DNA from: Culex pipiens pallens | Taxonomy: Eukaryota > Arthropoda > Insecta > Diptera > Culicidae | Length of the DNA stretch: 64,000 nt | NCBI RefSeq assembly: GCF_016801865.2 | Contig: NC_068938.1 | Location: 87,657,899 to 87,721,898 of the forward strand | Direction: 5' to 3' | Part shown: piece after piece, positions 1 through 12,295 of the stretch | Layout of the letters: every line of letters starts with the position of its first letter | How positions within the stretch are numbered: position 1 is the first letter of the stretch | The notes under the pieces: model-generated | Told to the model about the DNA's origin: nothing | Seen by the model: only the letters and a program-made list of their open reading frames with translations | Databases searched by the model: none | Translations under genes and position numbers: made by a program

Positions 1-1020
1 TCCGGATCCATCATCCGACCCATCGTTGATTAGGTAATTGAAAGACCTTTCGAATGAGTCCAATACATTGAAGAACTGGCAACCCTGTCTCGAGTTATAA
101 CCACTTATGTGATATTTATGAACTTTTTTTGTAGCCGTATCTCATTTAAATGTATGTAAACAATGTCCGGATCCATCATCTGACCCATCGTTGGTTAGGT
201 AATTGAAAGACCTTTCCAACGAATCTACAACATTGAAGATCTGGCAACCCTGTCTCGAGTTATAACCACTTAAGTGATATTTATGTACTTTTTTGAAGCC
301 GGATCTCACTTAAATGTATGTAAACGATGTCCGGATCCATCATCCGACCCATCGTTGATTAGGTAATTGAAAGACCTTTCGAATGAGTCCAATACATTGA
401 AGAACTGGCAACCCTGTCTCGAGTTATAACCACTTATGTGATATTTATGTATTTTTTTTGTAGCCGTATCTCACTTAAATGTATGTAAACGATGTCCGGA
501 TCCATCATCCGACACATCGTTGGTTAGGTAATTGAAAGACCTTTCCAACGAATCTACAACATTGAAGATCTGGCAACCCTGTCTCGAGTTATAACCACTT
601 ATGTGATATTTATGAACTTTTTTTGTAGCCGTATCTCATTTAAATGTATGTAAACAATGTCCGGATCCATCATCTGACCCATCGTTGGTTAGGTAATTGA
701 AAGACTTTTCCAACGAATCTACAACATTGAAGATCTGGCAACCCTGTCTCGAGTTATAACCACTTAAGTGATATTTATGTACTTTTTTGAAGCCGGATCT
801 CACTTAAATGTATGTAAACGATGTCCGGATCCATCATCTGACCCATCGTTGATTAGGTAATTGAAAGACCTTTCGAATGAGTCCAATACATTGAAGAACT
901 GGCAACCCTGTCTCGAGTTATAACCACTTAAGTGATATTTATGTACTTTTTTGAAGCCGGATCTCTTTAAAATGTATGTAAACAATGTCCGGATCCATCA
1001 TCCGACACATCCCTGTCTCG
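1..1020 (+). repeat. 165-bp satellite array (family W, array 1)
   Basis: Six tandem units start at 1, 166, 330, 495, 660 and 824, with a decayed seventh near 988, so the period is 164-165 bp. Each unit begins with tccggatccatcat and contains ggcaaccctgtctcgag and a short cacttaagtg palindrome. Two subtypes are visible, one with cgaatgagtcc and gaactgg, the other with ccaacgaatct and gatctgg. The units at 495 and 824 mix features of both, which suggests gene conversion or unequal exchange. The array is cut by the window start. The same family recurs reversed at 24.4-25.8 kb and in degenerate form at 35.2-35.6 kb. Confidence 0.95.
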
Positions 1021-1175
1021 AGTTCTGACCACTTATAATGCCACTTATGAGCCCTTGAGTGATATGTGTGTTTTTTTGGATCAATTTTGTGTCCAAACCC
1101 ATCATATTACATATCACCCATTGTTGGAAAAGAGTGAGGAAGGCACCAACCACATAGGTGGATTAAGTTAGTTTT
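1021..1175 (+). mobile_element. Terminal module of satellite carrier element W1
   Basis: The array decays into a non-tandem stretch that ends with gaggaaggcaccaacc and gtggattaag. The same closing module ends the carrier at 35.65 kb, so I read it as the 3' end of the transposable unit that carries the satellite. The matching start module is outside the window. No transposase is encoded, and the element's class is not assigned. Confidence 0.65.
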
Positions 1176-2495
1176 TTTTCGGGATGGCGGAATATCCGGC
1201 CCCTAATGATGGTGGTAGGGTGGATAAGTCCCTCCTCTACCTTGCTGGCTGGTTGATCCGATTAAATGCTGCTTCTCGTTTTTAATCGTGAAAAACGTTG
1301 CGGATTTTGGGGTGATTTGAGAAGCACGCAAGAGGATTACAGCAGATTTTTGGAACTGGAATGGTACTTATTGCTGTTAATGAGCTTGGATTACCCAGCT
1401 TTCGTGCGCTTGAATAGAGATCTAGTTGCTTTGTAATAACCTTGAGAATGATTTTTATGATTGGTATAACAGTTTCTGCAAAATTCAGAACAGTAAACAG
1501 TTTCAAAATAGATGTACACAATATTCTTGAAAGCTCCCAAAGGTCCCAAAAATTCATAACATTGATGCAAATTTGAAATGGAAGTAGTGATTTTTTTTAT
1601 CTGATAATGGACCTTTCGTAACATGCAAAAAGTTGAAAACCAATGATTTTCCAGCAAGAGTCGTACATACATCTATCCAGGATTCAGCCTTTTTTAAGAT
1701 TTGTAGGCAAAGTTGTAGATTTGGGGAAAGGCAATTAAGAAATCTCTAACAGATCAAAATTCCTAAATTTGTAGTTCACATTTCAAAACAAATAGAGTTT
1801 TGCACAAATCCGCTATTTGAATTTTTTATTTGTTTTATGTCAGCAAAAAAAAAGAGAACATTTAAGCTACACAGCAAAGGCACAAAATAATTGACGGTGA
1901 TGCATTTTTTTTAAATATCACAATTAAAAAAAACAAATGGTCCGAAACAATTTTCACTTCGTTTTTTAAATTTTAAACCGGATATTTCTTCATAAAGAAC
2001 ATTACTGGGGTTTTTTTTCAATTTTTAATTGTTTTTAATAACTGCCCAAAGCTAAATATATTTTTTGGAATTGTTAGGAAATCTTCCAATGAATTTGTCT
2101 AAACAACTTTGAAGATTGAAATTTTGGATGGTGCTTACCGACTACTGCTAGTGTTTTTTCGATTTCTTTTTCATTTTCTCTTGTTAAAAAAGTAATTTTG
2201 AGCAACCTTAATTCTACTAAACATTTTAATTCTCCTGTATTTTAATGTTTCCTTCAGACCATTGCAAACTCTTTGTGCACCTCCCCTCCCTACAAAATTT
2301 CCGTACAAAATTAAGGGCAAAATAAATTTTATTGACTAAAATTAAAATAAGAATTCAGAACACAATGTATGACACATTTTATGCATTTTAGTTCAAACAA
2401 ATTTTGAATTTTGGAACCACAGATTGGTAAAAGATGTAAAAATTCAGGAAGAAATGGTTTTCATAAATTCATTGATATTTTGCTATTTTTGATAG
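1176..2495. other. AT-rich intergenic stretch, nothing recognised
   Basis: No gene, RNA or clear repeat end was seen. Several minus-strand open frames of 60-95 codons around 1.3-1.7 kb overlap one another in different frames, lack recognisable domains and are rich in poly-T/poly-A tracts, so they look like chance frames. Confidence 0.5.
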
Positions 2496-3797
2496 GGGTA
2501 ATTCTCTATCAACTCACACGAAATCGGGAAAAGTTGCCCCGACCCCTCTTCGATTTGCGTGAAACTTTGTCCTAAGGGGTAACTTTTGTCCCTGATCACG
2601 AATCCGAGGTCCGTTTTTCGATATCTCGTGACGGAGGGGCGGTACGACCCCTTCCATTTTTGAACATGCGAAAAAAGAGGTGTTTTTCGATAATTTGCAG
2701 CCTGAAACGGTGATGAGATAGAAATTTGGTGTCAAAGGGACTTTTATGTAAAATTAGACGCCCGATTTGATGACGTATTTTTCATCGAAAAAAACACTAA
2801 AAAAGTTTTAAAAATTCTCCCATTTTCCGTTACTCGACTGTAAAAAATTTTGGAACATGTCATTTTATGGGAAATTTAATGTACTTTTCGAATCTACATT
2901 GACCCAGAAGGGTCATTTTTTCATTTAGAACAAAAATTTTCATTTTAAAATTTCGTGTTTTTTCTAACTTTGCAGGGTTATTTTTTAGAGTGTAACAATG
3001 TTCTACAAAGTTGTAGAGCAGACAATTACAAAAATTAAATTGATTAAATTGATATACAGACATAAGGGGTTTGCTTATAAACATCACGAGTTATCGCGAT
3101 TTTACGAAAAAAAGTTTTGAAAAAGTTACTTTTTGCGTTTCTCTTTGTTTCGTCGTCCGTGTCTATTATATCGCGGGTGACCATGAACGGCCATGATCGA
3201 TGACGACCAACTTTTTCAAAACTTTTTTTCGTAAAATCGCGATAACTCGTGATGTTTATCAGCAAACCCCTTATGTCTATATATCGAAATTTTTGTTATT
3301 GTCTGCTCTACAACTTTGTAGAACATTGTTACACTCTAAAAAATAACCCTGCAAAGTTAGAAAAAACACGAAATTTTAAAATGAAAAATTTTGTTCTAAA
3401 TGAAAAAATGACCCTTCTGGGTCAATGTAGATTCGAAAAGTACATTAAATTTCCCATAAAATGACATGTTCCAAAAATTTTTACAGTCGAGTAACGGAAA
3501 ATGGGAGAATTTTTAAAACTTTTTTAGTGTTTTTTTAGATAAAAAAATACGTTTTTTCGGAATTCTGAGTACGCCATCAAATCGGGCGTCTAATTTTACA
3601 TAAAAGTCCTTTTGACTTCAAATTTCTATCTCATCACCGTTTCAGGCTGCAAATTATTGAAAAACACCTCTTTTTCGCATGTTCAAAAATAAAAGGGGTC
3701 GTACCGCCCCTCCGTCACGAGATATCATAGGACAAAGTTTCACGCAAATCGAAGAGGGGTCGGGGCAACTGCTGTGTGAGTTGGCGGAGAATTACCC
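2496..3797. mobile_element. Palindromic (foldback) element A1, 1.3 kb
   Basis: The two halves are inverted copies: gggtaattctct at the left end matches agaattaccc at the right end, and the complementarity runs inward to about 3127 and 3210. A central segment of about 82 bp (3128-3209) is not palindromic and is shared with copy A2, where it lies in the opposite orientation. ATAG sits directly outside each end and is a possible 4-bp target duplication. No transposase is encoded, so it is non-autonomous. Mirror-image open frames in the two arms (for example 2860-3087 minus and 3249-3464 plus) are by-products of the symmetry. Confidence 0.9.
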
Positions 3798-4422
3798 ATA
3801 GAAGAATAACTGTAATGATGTACAAAGCATTTTATTCATAATTTAGAAAATTTAACTTGAAATTTTGAGTTTTTTTTATTATTTTTTATTGGACCAACTC
3901 TGATGATCAAAAATCTTTACACTTAAACATAGTATTACAAAAAATGTTGAGTAATTATTTAATTTAATTTTGTAATTGGCGACTTCAAAAAACAAAACTG
4001 TGAGGTTTTAGCAGCTTACAAAATTTCACTTCAATTAGAAAAAAAAACATTCGTTTTTTTTTTAAACTGCGATTTATTAAATAAAAACAAAATGTTTCTT
4101 CGATATTTTATTAAACTCATCTTACAGAATGAAAAAATGTCTTCAACGAAGCATATTATTCGTGTATTCAGGTAAACATCATTCTAATCCACCGAACTCA
4201 GGTTTGGACTTGTTTTATCCATCGAAACATTTTTATTGCAGGCAAATTTATTTCAAATTGTAATTTTAAAATAAAAATTAACATCAACTTTGAATTAAGG
4301 GAAATCCAAAGAAATACAAAAAAAGCCTTTAAAATCGAACCGATAGTGAAATAAATGCAAGTCATTCCAAGTCAACTGGACAACAACTGGATACACTTTT
4401 GGACTCGACCTTCACCGATTTG
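3798..4422. other. AT-rich spacer, nothing recognised
   Basis: Spacer between two palindromic elements, rich in A/T homopolymers. I see no gene, RNA or element terminus in it. Confidence 0.5.
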
Positions 4423-5182
4423 GACCAAATTAGGAGGGAACGTTCATCTATCGATTGTTAACAGAAATCTCAAGTTTGGTCATGATTGGACGGTCTTGGA
4501 CCATTCCTCTATTTTTTGGCACCGCCCTCTTTTTTGACGTTATTCTATGAAACTTTTTTTTCTTTTGATCATAACTTTGGAACTATGTGAGCAAACGACT
4601 TTCTTGAGGTTTAATTTTACATGTTCCAAGAAAGTCTATAAAAATAAAATGGTAGCCCTCAAATACCCCCTTAAATTATGTTTTAACATTTAAAGTATTA
4701 AAATTCAGTTTTGACCAATTGCTTTTATTTTATTATTTTATTTTATCACCATCGTGTTCCCCGGACAATTTTATATGAAAATCAATGTAAACCTTAAACT
4801 TAAATAAACTATTGGCGAGACACAGCGATTTTACTGAAAAAAGGGCGCAGCACTCGGAAGTACATGTTGTACTTTTCAACAAAAAGGTGTGAATCCCGCA
4901 TAGTTTGGTTTTTATATGTGAGAAACTTATTTTGGTTTTAAATTCATAGGGCAGAGTTCTGCGTAAAATCAAACATTTTATTGTTATCGAATGCCTTGGA
5001 CAATTTTCTACAAAATACAACCTCTAGAAAGTCTTTTACTCAAATAGTTGCAAAGTTGCAAAGAAAAAAAAAGTTTTTTTAGAAAAATGTCAAAAAGGAG
5101 GGCGGTGTCAAAAATGGAGGGATGGTCCAATCAGGACCAAACTGTTAACAATCGATGGATGAATGAAACCTCCTAATTTGGT
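4423..5182. mobile_element. Palindromic MITE-like element K, about 0.76 kb
   Basis: The left arm has accaaattaggagg, then atcgattgttaacag, a segment with ggaccattcctc, and caccgccctc. The right arm has the inverse series: gagggcggtg, a segment with gagggatggtcc, ctgttaacaatcgat and cctcctaatttggt. Similarity fades toward the centre, suggesting age. No coding capacity and no clear target duplication were found. Confidence 0.75.
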
Positions 5183-5211
5183 TTGGTTTCATTTTTGTTA
5201 AACTCTTATTC

Positions 5212-5533
5212 TCTGTTTCCGAGCCACGTACCCCAGTGGTAACGCTTCCGCCTCGTAAGCGGTAGATCGGGGTTCAAATCCCGGCTCGGATCAACACAAC
5301 CGGTGAACTTTTCCCTTTTGGAATCGATTGCTTAGTAAAGGGAAGGTAGTGTATCGTCACTAACTGGACCATATCAATATACCTTAGGAAGACAAGCTAT
5401 GGAACGTTATCATTAACCTTAACATGTTAACATTAAGTTGAGAATGAAACTGCCACTGAATCCGCTTTTTAAATGCCGGCCTCGTGATTCTTCAAGGGTG
5501 TTCCCCTCAGGATCTGGGAAAGATTTACTTTTT
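5212..5533 (+). mobile_element. tRNA-derived SINE with Thr(CGT)-like head
   Basis: The head at about 5219-5290 can pair a 7-bp acceptor (tccgagc with gctcgga), a 3-bp D stem around a loop containing GTGG, and a 4-bp anticodon stem around ctcgtaa, giving a CGT (Thr) anticodon. The T arm holds gttcaaatc but leaves only four bases for the 3' stem. That defect, and the 240-bp tail, argue for a SINE head rather than a working tRNA. The 8-bp direct repeat tcttattc at 5204-5211 and 5534-5541 flanks the unit and looks like a target-site duplication. Confidence 0.7.
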
Positions 5534-5541
5534 TCTTATTC

Positions 5542-6073
5542 GAGGATGTTTATCAAAAGCATGGTCAAAGATCCACAAAAAGTCATTTGAAATACTACTT
5601 ATTTGAGACATTAGTTCTTCATCCAACTTGTCACTTTTTGAAAATCAAAAATTAAAGATTTTTTTTTTTGCTATGATATGATTCCAACTCGACAAACCTT
5701 TTCCTATCTGCGTGACACAATCTTACCAACGAATCGGTCAAACCAATTAAAGTTTTTCGACATGCTTCCGAAAACTTTCCCCTCGAAGAATCGAAAACTG
5801 TTCACCCAAGTGGTCAAAATCCGACAACCATGAATGACTGTCTGTCTGTCTGTTTTCCAGCAAAAAAAAGTAAGACTCCTCAAGTCAGCAATCTTTCCCC
5901 TTTTTTTCTTCCCATGACCAATGCCAAAACTATTTCCGTCCGTTTATTTACCCTGCCACCACACCCAGAAGCGGACTCTTTTCCGCACCCACGCCCAAAT
6001 CATTCAATTTGCAAAATCCCATTATTGCAGTGAGGGGAAAAAAGGCGCTGGCTGCAAATTGAAAGAGCGTTTA
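5542..6073. other. Single-copy spacer, nothing recognised
   Basis: Mixed-composition sequence with a short gtct run near 5838. It contains one open frame of 67 codons (5830-6033) with no recognisable domain. No support for a gene. Confidence 0.45.
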
Positions 6074-6075
6074 TA

Positions 6076-7025
6076 GGGGAAAGTGGGGCAAGTGTAACAA
6101 GCTAAGGAAATGCTCGTTATAACCCATTAAAAACGTTAAAAAATCTGTCGGATTTTTTAGAATCATCTTATTCCAGGTCTTGACTGAGACTTTGATAGAA
6201 CAAGTTTTTAAAAAATTCTGTTTTTTAATGTAAAAAATTGATTTTAAAATTTTTGATTATTCGTACGTTCTACTCAACTAGTGGGGCAAGATGAACAACC
6301 CGTTGGGGCAAGAGGAACAATGCATGAAAAAACATGCTAATTTACTAACAATTGAACTATTATCACTTAGATACATCAGATTAGGATGTATTTGAATCGT
6401 TTCTTTCATTTTTAGATTTAAAAAAAATATTTTACTAAAAATTTGACCGTTTTTACGAAAAAAAATATTACTTGGATGATAAATAGTAAATTTTCATGAT
6501 ATTATTATATCGTGTATGGACAATTTTTTAAACAATTGTTTATCAGTTTTTAAGAACTTTTATGTATTTTTTTCACAATAAAATATGTTGCTGCAGCAAT
6601 TCATTTTTTTTTCCATACTAAAAATCCATATGGTACACTTGCCCCACCTAAACAAGATTTTTTAAAAGCTCTCTACAAAAATAACCAAAACATAAATCAT
6701 ACTTTATAATACGTGCAAGTCATTGGTAGGAACACTACTGATCTAGGAAAAATAGCATTTTGATAAAATGAGCCTTAAAACGAACCCTAAGCCTTATTTT
6801 GTGCTTTCCAAATATTATAAGGAAACAAAGGTTTTGATAAAAACTTCATTAAATCTTATGTCCCTTGGCGTTTACGTCGTTTTGGCGGTTATGTGGTAGT
6901 AGAATCAGCTAATTGCATTGCTAGCAACAATTCCTCATGCTGGAAATAATCAAATTTGTAAAAATTACGGTCGTACGAGCGATTGTTCCTCTTGCCCCAT
7001 ATGGTCGTCTTGCCCCACCTTCCCC
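6076..7025. mobile_element. TA-flanked MITE F with ggggcaag subterminal repeats
   Basis: Inverted ends ggggaaagtggggcaa (left) and ttgccccaccttcccc (right, with one base out of register) are bordered by TA at 6074-6075 and 7026-7027, as for Tc1/mariner-type insertions. Additional ggggcaag motifs occur inside near 6282 and 6304, and inverted copies near 6640, 6980 and 7000, giving clustered subterminal repeats. No transposase frame is present. Confidence 0.8.
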
Positions 7026-7027
7026 TA

Positions 7028-8554
7028 TCTATTATATTTATGATCGACCGCCAAGGGACGAATCTTTTTTCGTCCGCGATGGCCATTTTGCTCATTTAAA
7101 TCAATTTTCCACCGTTTTGGGGATAAAAAGCTGGACCCCAAAAATAGAGGCTAATTGATTCCGGACCATTGGCTGCCGTGGAGGTCAGTTCAGGTGGAAA
7201 GATAAAACCGGATAGGCACGTGCTGGGTCAGCACTAAAGGTGGACTAAAGGTGGAAACCGGTGAAAAAGTGCAACTATTGACGAGTTTGTGGAGGTAGAG
7301 ATGCAAAGTAGTCATTTGTTCAGAAGTATAAAAAAATAAAAAGTTGCAACAGCACGACAATCCACCTAATTGAATTCAATTATTGCAACTGTTAATAATG
7401 AGAAAACCAAATCAACTCGTAAAATGGAAAGCCCACCCTCAAAAAGCCATTCCACCAAAAATAACGACCGTGGCATTTCGGGGTGGGCGGGGTTCAGATT
7501 TCGATCAGATTAGCAAAACGTGACCACCCCTATATTGGGAAAATTGCTTGCAACCTTGGCCCAGCGCACACCTATAAAGCACGCTTCGATAAGATAATAT
7601 TTAATAATCCCCCTGGGAATTTCCGGCCTGACCACGTGGCGGAATCTTCTTCACCACGCGATGGTTGGCTTGGCAGAGGAGAGAGGTTTCTTTTTTTGGT
7701 TGTTGTTGGGAATTAGAACGATAACAGAAACGCGAAAAGAGAGAATGGGAAAAGCGCTTTTCCTTCAACAGACTCGTTCTATCCAATTGGTGAAACGCAA
7801 CCGTCGAATTACGTGGAAATGGTGGGCTATGTGGGTATGTGTTTGTGTGTGGTACATTACCACACCGCGCACTGACCTGTCCTATCGTTTGTTGAATTGT
7901 GAATGAGACTTGAAAAGAATACGATTTATAGGTGCGTGTTCATGGGATCCTGTAGTGTGACCGAATTTTGTGAAAGTATTATTTTGCCAACTGCATTCAA
8001 TTCTCTATTGCTTTTAGCCTTTTACCATTTTTATGCAGAGCTTATGGATTTAAGTTTGGCGTTTTTTCTACATAGGAAAGAATGGTTTCTGGTTTGTTTT
8101 CCCCGGCTCCCAATTAGCAAGTTCCAGACTCAAATGATTCTGAGAAGGCCTTTAGATTGGCGTGCATAAAGCTACACACCAATTTCTCATTACAGTTCAG
8201 ATTCGATTCTCCGAAGTCTGATTATCCGAAGTTTTGAATGGGCGACTGATAATGTAACCAACACATTTATTTTTGTTTATTTTTAATTCCCTCGGAATTA
8301 ATTTCAAACTCGAGTTCTGAGAATTCATTTTGATAACCTGTTATCGTGTAAAATGCACTTTTTTCAATATTTTATCACCACCATTTTGGCCACCATCTTG
8401 GATTTAATTATTTTAAATCAATTAGCGTAGTGTTGAATTTATATTCGAGTTCGACAATAAAAAATATGACATCGAAAAACAAAAGGTTTTTTTTGTGATT
8501 CGATTATGGAGTCTGAACGAAGTTGGCTTTATAGCTGTTGGCCGCTATTGCTAG
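7028..8554. other. Single-copy island, no supported gene
   Basis: Composition is closer to unique mosquito DNA than to the flanking repeats. Overlapping frames of 60-88 codons at 7483-8169 occur in several phases with no domain, no splice-supported exon and no consistent codon bias. I regard them as chance frames. The island may be intronic or regulatory. Confidence 0.45.
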
Positions 8555-8764
8555 TACAGTCAAACCTCTTTTTACGCGAATTTTGGTTCTCGCGTAAAAA
8601 AAAATCGCGTAAAAAAAGTTCGCGCTATTTTGAATTTTTCGCGTAAAAAGAGTTCGCGCTATTTTGAATTGTTCGCGTAAAAAGAGTTTTCAGATTTTTT
8701 TAGTTTCATAAAGTATTATATATTTTTAATAATAATAATGTAATTCCAGGTTATTCAAAATAGC

Positions 8765-9475
8765 TTCAGTGACCTGCGCTGTATATTCTACAGCAGGTTG
8801 GGATGTTCTGGGTTATCCAAGAACTTCCGGAAGTAATGAATTGATTATCTATCTGTTCAACAAGGGTCTGTACCAGTGTATCCACCATCGTAATAATTGC
8901 AGGTAGCTTCCGTGACCTACGATGGTTACCTTGTGATCTGTTAGAATGTACTAGGTCATCCAAGAACTCCCGGAAGTTATGGCCTGGATATCTACCGGAT
9001 CAACGGGAGTCTATATGGGTGAATTAACCATCGGTATAGCTTCAGATAGATTCAGTGGACCACGATGGACATCCTGTGGCATGTTGGATTGTTTTGGGTC
9101 ATCCAGGAACTTCCGGAAGTCATGGCCAGGATATCTGCCTGATCAACGGGGGTCTATATGACTATATTATCCATCGGTATAGCTTCAGGTAGCTTCAGTG
9201 GACCACGATGGACATTCTGTGGCATGTTGGATTGTTTTGGGTCATCCAGGAACTCCCGGAAGTCATGACCAGGATATCTACCGGATCAACGGGGGTCTAT
9301 ATGGGTGAATTAACCATCGGTATAGCTTCAGATGGCTTCAGTGGACCACGATGGGCATTCTGTGGCATGTTGGATTGTTTTGGGCCATTCAGGAACTCCC
9401 GGAAGTCCTGGCCTGGATATTTTCCTGATCAACGCATAAATGTCCCATTAGAATTAGCATTCGCATTTGAGGACG
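8765..9475 (+). repeat. 143-bp tandem array, forward block
   Basis: About five units in forward orientation. The motif tctgtggcatgttggattg recurs at 143-bp spacing (9210 and about 9353, with a variant near 9067). The first unit is the most diverged. The repeat lies inside element C and reads as the reverse complement of the block that follows. The frame at 9208-9498 is a product of the repeat. Confidence 0.9.
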
Positions 9476-9504
9476 AGTTCCTGGATGTCTCAACATAATC
9501 TAAC

Positions 9505-11130
9505 ATGTCACAAATTGTCCATCGTGGGCCACTGAAGCTACCTGCAGGAATACCGATGGATAATATAGCCATGTAGACTTCCTTTGATCAATTAGATATC
9601 CAGGCCATGACTTCCGGGAGTTTCTGGATGACCCAAAACAATCCAACATGCCGCAGAGTGTCCATCGTGGTCCACTGAAGCTACCTAAAGCTATACCGTT
9701 GGTTAATATATCCATACAGACCCCCGTTGATCCGGTAGATATCCAGGCCATGACATCCGGGAGTTCCTGGATGACCTCGTACATTCTAACAGATCGCAGA
9801 GAGTCCATCGTGGCTCACTGAAGCTACCTGAAGCTATACCGATGGTTAATTCACCCATATAGACTCCCGTTGATCAGGTAGATATCCAGGCCATGACTTC
9901 CGGGAGTTCCTGGATGACCTCGTACATTCTAACAGATCGCAGAGAGTCCATCGTGGCTCACTGAAGCTACCTGAAGTTATACCGATGGTTAATTCACCCA
10001 TATAGACTCCCGTTGATCAGGTAGATATCCAGGCCATGACTTCCGGGAGTTCCTGGATGACCTCGTACATTCTAACAGATCGCAGAGAGTCCATCGTGGC
10101 TCACTGAAGCTACCTGAAGCTATACCGATGGTTAATATATCCATACAGACCCCCGTTGATCAGGTAGATATCCAGGCCATGACTTCCGGAAGTTCCTGGA
10201 TGACCCAAAACAATCCAACATGCCGCAGAGTGTCCATCGTGGTCCACTGAAGCTACCTAAAGCTATACCGTTGGTTAATATATCCATACAGACCCCCGTT
10301 GATCAGGTAGAGATCCATGCCATGACTTCCGAGAGTTCCTGGATGACCTAAAACAATCCAACATGCCGCAGAGTGTCCATCGTGGTCCACTGAAGCTATC
10401 TGAAGCTACACCGATGGTTGATATAACCACACAGACCCCGTTGATCAGGTAGATATCCTGGCCATGACTTGCGGGTGTTCCTGGATGACCCAAAACAATC
10501 CAACATGCCGCAGAGAGTCCATCGTGGCTCACTGAAGCTAGACCCCCGTTGATCAGGTAGATATCCTGGCCATGACTTGCGGGTGTTCCTGGATGACCCA
10601 AAACAATCCAACATGCCGCAGAGAGTCCATCGTGGCTCACTGAAGCTAGACCCCCGTTGATCAGGTAGATATCCTGGCCATGACTTGCGGGTGTTCCTGG
10701 ATGACCCAAAACAATCCAACATGCCGCAGAGAGTCCATCGTGGCTCACTGAAGCTAGACCCCCGTTGATCAGGTAGATATCCAGGTCATGACTTCCGGGA
10801 GTTCCTGGATGACCTCGTACATTCTAACAGATCGCAGAGAGTCCATCGTGGCTCACTGAAGCTACCTGAAGCTATACCGATGGTTAATATATCCATACAG
10901 ACCCCCGTTGATCAGGTAGATATCCAGGCCATGACTTCCGGAAGTTCCTGGATGACCCAAAACAATCCAACATGCCGCAGAGTGTCCATCGTGGTCCGCT
11001 GAAGCTTCCTGAAGCTATACCGATGGTTAATATAGCCATATAAACTCCCGTTGAACAGGTAGATATCCAGGCCATGACTTCCGGGAGTTCCTGGATGACC
11101 TCGTACATTCTAACAGATCGCAGAGAGTAT
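9505..11130 (-). repeat. 143-bp tandem array, inverted block with 108-bp sub-array
   Basis: The motif tccatcgtgg starts at 9518, 9661, 9804, 9947, 10090, 10233, 10376, 10518, 10626, 10734, 10842 and 10985. Spacing is 143 bp for six steps, 142 once, then 108 bp for three steps, then 143 again. The 108-bp units lack a 35-bp piece of the standard unit and are themselves amplified. Because 108 is a multiple of three, open frames of 157 and 108 codons run through this part; they are repeat artefacts, not genes. Confidence 0.95.
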
Positions 11131-11438
11131 ACCGAACCTACTGATGGTAAAAAACCCTGATTGTGGTCACCGTTGAACAGGAATATATGACCATAATGGT
11201 TAAGACTTCCGACAGTTTAAAATCGGACCGCGTTATTTTAAATTTTTCGCGTAAATTGAGTTCGCGTTATTTTGAATTCTTCGCGTAAAAAAAACCGCGT
11301 AAAAAAAAAAATTCGCGCAAAAGGAGGTCGCGTAAAAAGAGGTTTCACTGTACCAACCACTAGTGTCTTCCTTTTTATCTACAAGGGCTTCGTTGATCTG
11401 GGCTCCTAAGTGTTTGAGTACACTTAGAATTTTTAGAG

Positions 11439-11513
11439 CGCCCGCCGCGGGATTCGAACCAGCAACCTCTGAATTGTGGGTCCAGTGCGCGGTCCGATTG
11501 ATCCACTCGGGCG
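11439..11513 (-). other. tRNA-like sequence, Val(CAC)-like, probably a pseudogene or SINE head
   Basis: Read on the minus strand, the segment has a cgcccg acceptor pairing with cgggcg, a five-pair anticodon stem (ctgga with ttcag) around cccacaa, and a T loop ttcgaat. The anticodon would be CAC. Position 33 is C instead of the near-invariant T, and the T stem has a mismatch. These defects make an active tRNA unlikely. No target duplication was identified. Confidence 0.5.
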
Positions 11514-11737
11514 GGAGTCTGAACTATACTGAATTCAGTTGAATTTACTTTAAATTTTAGAGTTCTTTCAAGTTTTATTCATTGTTCAGAAAAAAAAACA
11601 AGTTTGTCAATTTTATTCATTTTTTTCTATTTTTTTCCGTGTTTAGGAGATCATATTGAGCAATTTTTGTACAAGTTCAATTCTTTTGCCTTATTGGTAT
11701 TTTGTTTAAATAATTTTCAATAATTTTGCATGTTTTG

Positions 11738-12008
11738 AGGAGGAGGAGGAGAAGGAGGAGGAGGAGGAGGAGGAGGAGGAGGAGGAGGAGGAGGAGGAGG
11801 AGGAGGAGGAGGAGGAGGAGGTGGAGGAGGAGGAGGAGGAGGAGGAGGAGGAGGAGGAGGAGGAGGAGGAGGAGGAGGAGGAGGAGGAGGAGGAGGAGGA
11901 GGAGGAGGATTAGGAGGAGGAGGAGGAAGAGGAGGAGGAGGAGGAGGAGGAGGAGGAGGAGGAGGAGGAGGAGGAGGAGGAGGAGGAGGAGGAGGAGGAG
12001 GGGGGGGG
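11738..12008 (+). repeat. GGA trinucleotide microsatellite, about 270 bp
   Basis: An almost uninterrupted run of GGA units, with rare variants such as gtgg, attagg and aagagg, ends in a G-run near 12000-12007. It produces a 96-codon polyarginine frame that is not a gene. G-rich purine tracts of this kind can form triplex or quadruplex structures; that is inference. Confidence 0.97.
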
Positions 12009-12150
12009 TTGGATAGGGGTTGTATGGAATTTGAGAACGATTTCTTTTTAGAAACTTTTGGTAAATGTGGTCCCGCCAGCGATAAAATTACTCAAAAATT
12101 ATTCCTTACAAAATATACCTTTTAAAAACTGTGTTTTTTTTTAACATTTA

Positions 12151-12295
12151 AGGCCGTTGCAAATATTTTTCAAAGTTTAATCAGAGGGCAAAATTTTGTT
12201 TATTCAAAAACTTCAAAATCCTTCCCCCTTCCCCCTCCTCCACGGCTTGGTCAGAGTCGAGGGACATAAACATCAAAAAATATTTGCAACGGCCT
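12151..12295. mobile_element. 145-bp mini-MITE with ggccgttgcaaatatt ends
   Basis: The left end aggccgttgcaaatatt is the inverse of the right end aatatttgcaacggcct. The right half contains ggtcagagtcgagggacat, which recurs in variant form near 39020-39045, indicating a dispersed family. No coding capacity. Confidence 0.75.

Larger units (their letters stand above)
8557..11350. mobile_element. TA-flanked element C carrying an internal satellite
   Basis: The ends are inverted: cagtcaaacctctttttacg at left and cgtaaaaagaggtttcactg at right, with TA outside both (8555-8556 and 11351-11352). CAGT-type ends with TA duplication fit the Tc1/mariner-pogo group. Subterminal gcgtaaaaa and ttcgcg motifs repeat next to each end. 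The interior is not a transposase but a 143-bp tandem array in two opposed blocks. It is therefore a non-autonomous transposon acting as a satellite carrier, 2.8 kb long. Confidence 0.85.
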